Source of the DNA: Spirochaetaceae bacterium
Lineage (GTDB): Bacteria > Spirochaetota > Spirochaetia > SZUA-6 > Fen-1364
DNA: 11,089 bases
Direction of reading: 5' to 3'
NCBI GenBank assembly: GCA_003170115.1
Contig: PMZS01000139.1
Location: 4,116 to 15,204 of the forward strand
The position numbers and the translations under genes are program-made. Below the pieces are notes generated by a model. That model saw only the letters and a program-made list of their open reading frames with translations, was not told the DNA's origin and did no database searches. Shown here piece after piece: positions 5,758 through 11,089 of this stretch (positions are counted from its first letter, which is position 1; every line of letters starts with the position of its first letter).

Positions 5758-7087
5758 GGAGGAGGACGGCCTTCACCGGGAAGGAAACCCGCAGCGGCCC
5801 GGCGCCCAAGGGCGCCTCGGTGAAGTACATGCGCCTCAGGATGAGCAGGTAGTAGTACAGCGACGCAACACTGTTGAGGGCCGCTGCCACGACGAGCCAG
5901 AGGTACCCCCGCTCCATCGCCGCCGAGAAGAGATAGATCTTGCCGATGAACCCGGCCAGCGGCGGAATGCCTGCCAGGGAAAGAAGCGCGAAAGTGAAGA
6001 CCAGCGCGAGCAGCGGACTGCGCCTGGCAAGCCCTGCGTAGTCGTCGAGACGATCGGAGCCTGTTGAAGAGGAGAAGGCGATGACCGCGGCGAAGGCCGC
6101 GACGTTCGCCAGCGTGTAGGCGAAAAGGTAGAACAGCACGGCGCTTGTCCCGGCGGACGAGGTCCCGACAAACCCTACCAGGAGGTAGCCTGCCTGGGAG
6201 ATCGATGAGTACGCAAGCAGGCGCTTTGCACTGGGCTGCGCGATCGCCGCGAGGTTGCCCACCGTCATCGTGAGAACAGCCCCCGCCATGAAGAAAGGCT
6301 CCCACACGTACCGCAGATCGGCGAACGCAACGGAGAACAATCGGATGGCGAACAGGAATCCCACGGATTTCGACACCACGGAAATAAACGCGGACACGGG
6401 GGTCGGTGCACCCTGGTAGACATCCGGCGTCCACACGTGCATCGGCACCATTGTGATCTTGAAGCCGACGCCGAGGAGCACGAGGATGATGCCAACCGCG
6501 GACAGCGGGCTCGGAGCGTGACCCAGCGCGGCGCGGATGCCGTCCAGCGACGTCGTGCCGGCCGCCGCGTAGACCAGGGCGAGGCCGTACAGGAGCACTC
6601 CCGACGAGAGCGCGCCGATGACCAGGTACTTGATCCCCGCCTCCAGAGAGAGAACGTCCCGCTTCGCCAGCGCCGCCAGGCCGTACAGGCTGACCGCGGA
6701 GGTCTCCAGGCCGACGTACATGGTGACCAGCTCGCGGGAAGAGACCAGGACCATCATCCCCAGTGAGGCGGCCAGAAGGAGCGCCGCGTATGCGCCGTGA
6801 TACTTCTCCTGGATGGGGAGAGAGTCCATCGAGACGGCTCCGGCCAGAATTGTGCCGATCACGATCACGATCTTCCCCAGCCAGGAGATGCCGTCCGCCG
6901 CGTAGGATCCCCCGAGGAGGAACGCGTCCCCCCGGACGAACACGGCGAGTCCGAGAATCACGAGGCTCCCGCCGAGGAAGGTTGGCCATACGAACCTTTT
7001 TCCGCGCGGAGCGACCAGGTCCGCGAGGAGGACGAGGACGAGGAGAGCCGCGGTGGCAAGCTCGACCATCCAGGGCGCCATGCTCAT
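5663..7087 (-). CDS. nuoN: NADH-quinone oxidoreductase subunit N
   Basis: A 474-residue antiporter-like subunit of the complex I membrane arm, one of the three proton-pumping modules, lying between NuoM and the NuoK/J/A/H part. It has about 14 helices. The expected charged residues are present: E128 in the TM5 motif VGLETSAVSLYGL, K210 in GFKITMVPMHVWTPDVYQGAP (TM7), K240 in SVVSKSVGF (TM8), and K383 in AGFIGKIYLF (TM12). The ATG at 7087 follows the nuoM stop after one base, with a GGGGGA run about seven bases upstream; a second ATG two codons in is possible. It is the last gene of the operon in this window. Its 3' end overlaps the 3' end of the convergent MFS gene by 95 bp and contains a strong hairpin. 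Confidence 0.96.
   Translation of the reverse strand: MSMAPWMVELATAALLVLVLLADLVAPRGKRFVWPTFLGGSLVILGLAVFVRGDAFLLGGSYAADGISWLGKIVIVIGTILAGAVSMDSLPIQEKYHGAYAALLLAASLGMMVLVSSRELVTMYVGLETSAVSLYGLAALAKRDVLSLEAGIKYLVIGALSSGVLLYGLALVYAAAGTTSLDGIRAALGHAPSPLSAVGIILVLLGVGFKITMVPMHVWTPDVYQGAPTPVSAFISVVSKSVGFLFAIRLFSVAFADLRYVWEPFFMAGAVLTMTVGNLAAIAQPSAKRLLAYSSISQAGYLLVGFVGTSSAGTSAVLFYLFAYTLANVAAFAAVIAFSSSTGSDRLDDYAGLARRSPLLALVFTFALLSLAGIPPLAGFIGKIYLFSAAMERGYLWLVVAAALNSVASLYYYLLILRRMYFTEAPLGAGPLRVSFPVKAVLLLTTVGTFWLGILPGPLMQVVSEVSSRVFPGP
5668..5687. terminator. Perfect hairpin in the MFS/nuoN convergent overlap
   Basis: GTCCCGGG (5668-5675), loop AAAA (5676-5679) and CCCGGGAC (5680-5687) form a perfect 8-bp stem. 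It lies in the last codons of nuoN and in the MFS tail, so it could act on both transcripts. No T-run follows on either strand; factor-assisted termination or 3'-end protection is more plausible than intrinsic termination. Confidence 0.45.
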
Positions 7088-7088
7088 C

Positions 7089-8600
7089 TCACATTCCCCC
7101 GAGCCTTGCGGCTATCGGCGCGACGGCAGAGCCGATCACGCGGACGAACGGCATGGGGTACAGACCGACGGCGAGGATGAAGAGCATGAGCAGTGCCAGG
7201 GCGATGAACTCCACCGTGTTTGCATCGCCGAAGGCGGATTTGGCATCGCCGAAGGCGGATTTGGCATCGCCGAAGGCAGCCCCGTTCGTGTTCCGTCGCA
7301 CTCCGAAGAAAAGCCTCTGCAAAAGCCGCAGGACGTAGAAGGCCGTGATCACGATCCCGGTCGTGCACACCACGGTTACCACGGGGTATGCACGGAATGC
7401 GCCGATGAAGACCGCCAGCTCCGCGGGAAATCCGCTCAGGCCCGGCAGGCCCAGGGAGGTGAGACCCGTCAGCACAAAGAACGCGGCCAGCACGGGAATG
7501 CGGGAGGCCAGCCCTCCCTGCTCGTCCACCATCCGCGTGTGCGTGCGGCCGTAGATCATACCCACGAGGGCGAAGAAGAGACCTGTCATGATGCCATGGG
7601 AAAACATCTGCAGCACCGCACCGCCGATGCCGGTCCCGTTCATGGAGGACAGGCCGAGCATCACGATGCCCATGTGGCTCACGCTGGAATATGCGACGAT
7701 GTATTTCAGGTCCTTCTGCGCCGTGGCCCCCAGGGAACCGTAGACAATGTTCACCACCGACAGGAGGGCCACCATCGGCAGCCAGAAGCGCGCCCCGTCA
7801 GGAAGCAGGGTCATCGGCACCAGGAGACATCCGTAGGCGCCGAGCTTCATGAGCACACCGGCGTGGAGCATGGAAACCGCTGTCGGCGCCGAGGCGTGGC
7901 CGTCAGGTGACCAGGTGTGAAACGGCCAGAGAGCGGCGAGGATTCCGAATCCCACGAAGAGGATCGGGAAGAAGACCCGCTGAAACACCGGGTCGTAGGC
8001 GGCCTTCTCCAGCAGGTCCAGGTCGAAGCTGCGCTGCCCCGCGGCAAAGTAGAGGCCGAGGATTCCCGCAAGGATCAGGGCGCTGCCGGCCATGAGGTAC
8101 AGCGTCAGCTTCATGGCCGCGTATTCCTTCCTGCCGGTGCCCCAGATCCCGATGAGGAGGTACATCGGCAGGACGGCGACCTCGTAGAAGAGGAAAAAGA
8201 GGAACAGGTTCCAGGACATGAACACGCCGAACACCCCGGTGGTGAGCGTGAGGAGAAGGATGAAGAACTCCTTCTGCCGGTGTGCCACTTCCCATGAGGC
8301 GAGCACGCCTGCCGTAATGATGATCCCCGTGAGGAGGAGCAGGATCACGTTGATGCCGTTCACGCCGACGAAGTAAGAGATGCCGAGAGTGGAAACCCAA
8401 GGCACCTTCTCCACGAACTGCAGTCCCCCCGCGACCCGGTCATACCAGAAGAACAGCAGGACGGTCATCGCCAGGGCGGCCACCGAGGAGACGAGCGCCA
8501 CCATCCTGATCGCCACACGACAGCGCGCCGGGAAGCAGAAAATAATGAGCACCGCGAGGAGCGGAAGGCAGTAGATGGCCGTGAGGAACGGAAACCTCAT
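7089..8600 (-). CDS. nuoM: NADH-quinone oxidoreductase subunit M
   Basis: A 503-residue antiporter-like proton-pumping subunit of complex I with about 14 helices. The start ATG at 8600 overlaps the nuoL stop as ATGA, and the N-terminus begins at once with TM1, so the longer open frame is not used. Recognisable motifs: E140 in FYEVAVLPMYLLIG (TM5), WPFHTWSPDGHASAPTA after TM7, K252 in GVLMKLGAYG (TM8), DLKYIVAYSSVSHMG (297-311) and E394 in GLSGFPAELAVF (TM12). Aligned without gaps to my recollection of E. coli NuoM, the essential TM7 lysine (K234 there) is L221 here. I recall the TWSPDGH form in other bacteria, so this may be a recognised subtype. The loop between TM13 and TM14 (about 434-462) is built from repeated AFGDAKS heptads and lacks the usual conserved leucine/arginine-glutamate stretch. 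The reading frame is otherwise intact. Confidence 0.96.
   Translation of the reverse strand: MRFPFLTAIYCLPLLAVLIIFCFPARCRVAIRMVALVSSVAALAMTVLLFFWYDRVAGGLQFVEKVPWVSTLGISYFVGVNGINVILLLLTGIIITAGVLASWEVAHRQKEFFILLLTLTTGVFGVFMSWNLFLFFLFYEVAVLPMYLLIGIWGTGRKEYAAMKLTLYLMAGSALILAGILGLYFAAGQRSFDLDLLEKAAYDPVFQRVFFPILFVGFGILAALWPFHTWSPDGHASAPTAVSMLHAGVLMKLGAYGCLLVPMTLLPDGARFWLPMVALLSVVNIVYGSLGATAQKDLKYIVAYSSVSHMGIVMLGLSSMNGTGIGGAVLQMFSHGIMTGLFFALVGMIYGRTHTRMVDEQGGLASRIPVLAAFFVLTGLTSLGLPGLSGFPAELAVFIGAFRAYPVVTVVCTTGIVITAFYVLRLLQRLFFGVRRNTNGAAFGDAKSAFGDAKSAFGDANTVEFIALALLMLFILAVGLYPMPFVRVIGSAVAPIAARLGGM
7222..7277. repeat. 21-bp in-frame tandem repeat, about 2.7 copies, in nuoM
   Basis: Two exact 21-bp units (7222-7242 and 7243-7263) are followed by a 14-bp exact partial unit (7264-7277). 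On the minus strand each unit encodes seven residues, giving AFGDAKS repeats in the cytoplasmic loop before TM14 of NuoM. Each copy contains CGCC-GAA-GGCG, a 4-bp stem with a 3-base loop. The identity of the copies at DNA level points to recent duplication or insertion. Confidence 0.9.
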
Positions 8601-10507
8601 CGCCCGGCCCCCCCGGGGCCGAGGATTCCCGGTCCGGTCAGCCACGCTCCGAACAACCCCAGTCCCGCGGCAAGCAGGATGGCAAGCGCCGCGAGCGCCC
8701 CGCACGTAATGATCAAGGCGTAGCCCTGTATCTTGCCCGAGAGCGTCCGACGCAGGAGCGCGCCCCCCATCTTCGAAGCACCCCCGACGAGGTTCACCGT
8801 CCCGTCCACGATGTGTCGGTCGAACCATGCAACCGCGGTGGTGAGGGAGAAGAAAAGCGCGCGGATGAGCAGGAGATACAGCTCGTCGATGTAGAACTTG
8901 TTCGCAAGCAGTGAGTACAGGGGACCGGCCTTACGCGCGTGCGCGGCCCTCGCCCCGGCCCGCCCTCCGAAGAGAACGAGCGCCAGCAGAATCCCGGCTG
9001 CCGCCAGTCCATTCGAAAGAACGAGAATCCCCATATTCAGTACCGGCCGCGGCGCGGCTGGATCCAGAAGCCCGTGGATGCCCCTGCCCACCCACGGGGA
9101 CCCGAGCATGCCAAGACCGGCAGCAAGAACCGCAAGGATCAGAAGGGGTACGGTCATGATGGCCGGAGATTCATGCGCTCCTTCCCCACGGGAAGCACCG
9201 GTGAAGGCCATGAAAAACAGTCGCGACATGTACACCGCCGTGAGGAAAACCGTACCGAGCGCGACCATGTACAGAACCGGATGCCCGCCGGCCCGGACCG
9301 CCTCCAGGATCTCGTCCTTGCTCCAGAATCCCGACAGCGGAAAGATACCGGCGATCGCCAGGACCGCCACGGCGAAGGTGACGGTCGTGACGGGCATCCG
9401 CCGGGCCAGACCGCCCATTTGCCGGATGTCGTTCGTGCCTGCGGCGTGAATGACGCTGCCGGCGCCAAGGAAGAGCAGCGTCTTGAACGCCGCGTGCGTC
9501 GTGAGGTGAAAGAGACCGGCCCCGTACCCGCCGACCCCCAGGGCGAGCATCATGTACCCGAGCTGGCTTATCGTCGAATACGCGAGGATCCTCTTGATAT
9601 CGTCCTGGGCAAGCGCGATGGCCGCGGCAAACACCGCGGTGAACGCGCCCAGGCCCGCAACGACGCGCAGGGCGTCGGCGCTTTCCTGGAAAATCCCGTA
9701 CAGCCGGGCCACCATGAACACCCCCGCTGCGACCATCGTTGCCGAATGGATGAGCGCCGAGACCGGCGTGGGCCCTTCCATTGCGTCTGGCAGCCAGACG
9801 TGAAGCGGAAACTGACCGCTCTTGCCCACCGCGCCGCAGAACAGCAGAAGCACGACCAAGGTCACCTGTCCCTGCGGCACGCTGCCCGCGCCGATGAACC
9901 GGGCGACGCCGGCGAAATCGAACGTCCCTGCCAGGAGACTCAGCATGAGGATGCCCACGAGGAACCCGAGGTCGCCCACGCGCGTCACCACGAACGCCTT
10001 CTTCGCCGCGCGCGCCGCCTCCGGCTTTTCGTACCAGAACCCTATGAGCAGGTAGGAGCACAGCCCCACGAGCTCCCACGCCATGTACAGGAGGATGAAG
10101 TTATCGGCGAGGACCAGGGTGAGCATGGAGAAGGAAAAGAGGGAGAGGTAGGAGAAAAACCGCGCAAACCCGGGGTCTCCCCGCATGTACCCGAGGGAAT
10201 AGATCTGCACGAGCAGGCTCACCCCGGTGACGATCACCATCATCAGCGCGCTGAGCGGGTTCAGAAGGATCCCCATGCTGATGGAAAGGCGCCCGGCCGG
10301 CATCCAAGGAATGTCCGCCTGGATCGCGCCCGGCGCCTGGACCTGGCCCCAGAGCATGACCGCCGAGAGAACGAAGGACAGGGCGATGGCGGGCAGGGAA
10401 AGGGCGGCGCCGGCCGCGGGGCGGCCGCGGGCGAGGAGCCACGTGAGGGCGAATGCCGCCAGGGGACACAAGGGCACAGCGAGAGCCAGCACGACAGGAT
10501 CGGCCAC
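8597..10507 (-). CDS. nuoL: NADH-quinone oxidoreductase subunit L
   Basis: A 636-residue distal antiporter-like subunit of the complex I membrane arm, close to the usual length of about 610-650. Motifs: E145 in YMAWELVGLCSYLLIGFW (TM5), K229 in GAVGKSGQFPLHVWLPDAME (TM7), H254 in SALIHSATMV, K305 in DDIKRILAYSTISQLGYM, H334/H338 and K342 in LTTHAAFKTLLFLGAG, and K397 in PLSGFWSKDEIL (TM12). All residues known to be needed for proton movement are therefore present. The C-terminal part (from about 500) carries the long lateral helix region and a final helix (about 597-622) typical of NuoL. The start is GTG at 10507 with a strong GAGGAGG site. It begins 10 bases after the nuoK stop and its own stop overlaps the nuoM start. 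Confidence 0.97.
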   Translation of the reverse strand: MADPVVLALAVPLCPLAAFALTWLLARGRPAAGAALSLPAIALSFVLSAVMLWGQVQAPGAIQADIPWMPAGRLSISMGILLNPLSALMMVIVTGVSLLVQIYSLGYMRGDPGFARFFSYLSLFSFSMLTLVLADNFILLYMAWELVGLCSYLLIGFWYEKPEAARAAKKAFVVTRVGDLGFLVGILMLSLLAGTFDFAGVARFIGAGSVPQGQVTLVVLLLFCGAVGKSGQFPLHVWLPDAMEGPTPVSALIHSATMVAAGVFMVARLYGIFQESADALRVVAGLGAFTAVFAAAIALAQDDIKRILAYSTISQLGYMMLALGVGGYGAGLFHLTTHAAFKTLLFLGAGSVIHAAGTNDIRQMGGLARRMPVTTVTFAVAVLAIAGIFPLSGFWSKDEILEAVRAGGHPVLYMVALGTVFLTAVYMSRLFFMAFTGASRGEGAHESPAIMTVPLLILAVLAAGLGMLGSPWVGRGIHGLLDPAAPRPVLNMGILVLSNGLAAAGILLALVLFGGRAGARAAHARKAGPLYSLLANKFYIDELYLLLIRALFFSLTTAVAWFDRHIVDGTVNLVGGASKMGGALLRRTLSGKIQGYALIITCGALAALAILLAAGLGLFGAWLTGPGILGPGGAGR

Positions 10508-10512
10508 CCCGT

Positions 10513-10519
10513 CCTCCTC
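10513..10519 (-). promoter_or_regulatory. Ribosome binding site of nuoL (GTG start)
   Basis: GAGGAGG on the minus strand lies five bases before the GTG at 10507, in the short gap after nuoK, and supports this non-ATG start. Confidence 0.8.
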
Positions 10520-10829
10520 AGTTCTTCATGAGATCCATCTCGTCGGCGTTCACGACAACGCGCCGGCGGTAGATGGCGAGGATGATCGCGAGCCCCAGGA
10601 TGCTTTCCGCCGCCGCGGCCGCGATGACGAACAGCGCGAAGAGCTGCCCCACGGCGTCCGGCTGCGGCCGGAATCGACCCGCGGCAACAAGCGTGAGATT
10701 CACCGCATTGAACACGAGCTCCAGCGCCATGAGGATCCCGATCGCGTTCTTCCGTGTGATCGCCCCGTACACCCCCAGGCAGAAAAGGAGCGCGGCCAGC
10801 ACGAGATAGTGTGTGAGTGTCAGAGTCAC
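10518..10829 (-). CDS. nuoK: NADH-quinone oxidoreductase subunit K
   Basis: A 103-residue complex I membrane subunit (MrpC-like) with three helices (about 4-22, 29-50 and 61-86). The two buried glutamates that link the quinone-side and antiporter-like modules are present: E37 in ILMALELVFNAVNL and E75 in AAAAESILGLAI. Length matches the family. The start is GTG at 10829, overlapping the nuoJ stop as GTGA, with a GAGGAGG site (10840-10834 on the minus strand) four bases upstream, inside the nuoJ coding sequence. The C-terminal tail (NADEMDLMKN) is acidic and similar to that of other NuoK proteins. Translational coupling to nuoJ and close spacing to nuoL place it firmly in the operon. Confidence 0.97.
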   Translation of the reverse strand: MTLTLTHYLVLAALLFCLGVYGAITRKNAIGILMALELVFNAVNLTLVAAGRFRPQPDAVGQLFALFVIAAAAAESILGLAIILAIYRRRVVVNADEMDLMKN

Positions 10830-11089
10830 CTGTCCTCCTCCCCGTCCTTGTTGACAATCACGACCGCGGCGATCAGTGCGGAAAGGAGAAGGACCGACAC
10901 GAGCTCAAAAGGAAGCACGAAATCGCCCAGGAGGTGCCGGCCCAGGGCTGCCGCGGCGCCCTCTCCCCCGACGGCCGCCGCAGGCACCGCGGCGCCGGTG
11001 GTGCCGGCCGATTTCAGCAGGGCGACCACGATGAGGCTCGCGGTAAGCGCGGAAACGAGTGCCGCGGGGATCACCCAGCGACGTGTAAG
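10826..11089 (-). CDS. nuoJ: NADH-quinone oxidoreductase subunit J, C-terminal part
   Basis: The last 87 residues of a complex I membrane subunit; the reading frame stays open to the window edge, so the 5' part is outside. Visible are a helix (WVIPAALVSALTASLIVVALL), an Ala/Gly-rich loop, and the final helix with the recognisable NuoJ stretch LPFELVSVLLLSALIAAVV. The protein ends in a short acidic tail (NKDGEEDR). An internal GTG at 11074 is not the true start, since codons upstream (reading LTRRW) continue the protein and full NuoJ is about 160-200 residues. Its stop overlaps the nuoK start. The gene order implies that nuoI and further nuo genes lie beyond the right edge. Confidence 0.92.
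   Translation of the reverse strand, partial: LTRRWVIPAALVSALTASLIVVALLKSAGTTGAAVPAAAVGGEGAAAALGRHLLGDFVLPFELVSVLLLSALIAAVVIVNKDGEEDR

Noticed and set aside
5436..6989. 517-codon minus-strand open frame over nuoN
   Set aside because: Arg/Gly/Pro-rich with no recognisable motifs; it is an out-of-frame shadow of nuoN.
7222..7277. CRISPR array
   Set aside because: The units are directly adjacent with no spacers and encode in-frame heptads of NuoM.
8601..8828. N-terminal extension of NuoM upstream of 8600
   Set aside because: It lies in the nuoL coding region; the ATGA overlap and immediate TM1 mark 8600 as the start.
8939..10531. 530-codon plus-strand open frame antisense to nuoL
   Set aside because: Charged, repetitive composition without domains; nuoL is certain on the other strand, so this is a shadow of GC-rich codon use.

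Overview
The window is a GC-rich, densely packed bacterial chromosome segment with no rRNA, tRNA, CRISPR array or transposase that I can see. Taxonomy is uncertain. The high GC content, a complex I operon in the order nuoJ-K-L-M-N, and a cytosolic PAS kinase with a cysteine cluster would fit a Gram-negative environmental lineage such as Desulfobacterota, Nitrospirota or Acidobacteriota, but nothing here is diagnostic.

Left part (1-1002, minus strand): a 2-Cys peroxiredoxin of the AhpC/Prx1 type, preceded by a small two-helix membrane protein of unknown function. Middle part (1094-5757, plus strand): a soluble PAS histidine kinase with a cysteine cluster, translationally coupled by a GTGA overlap to an exported, divergent NagZ-like glycoside hydrolase family 3 protein. 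A LysE/RhtB-type exporter follows, then an MFS transporter of the oxalate/formate antiporter-like (OFA) family. The MFS gene has its own promoter-like site and a 23-bp palindrome around the predicted start of transcription.

Right part (11089-5663, read leftward): nuoJ (5' end outside the window), nuoK, nuoL, nuoM and nuoN, the membrane arm of NADH:quinone oxidoreductase (complex I). The genes overlap or nearly touch (GTGA, 10-nt gap, ATGA, 1-nt gap) and so form one operon. NuoL, NuoN and NuoK keep the expected charged residues. NuoM has leucine where the TM7 pump lysine is expected, and carries a 21-bp in-frame tandem repeat in the loop before TM14. The MFS gene and nuoN converge and overlap by 95 bp; a perfect 8-bp-stem hairpin lies in the overlap.

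I see no clear undescribed multi-gene system. The best candidates for follow-up are the NuoM lysine replacement with its loop repeat, and the coupled kinase/GH3 pair whose hydrolase has lost the aspartate of the catalytic Asp-His dyad.
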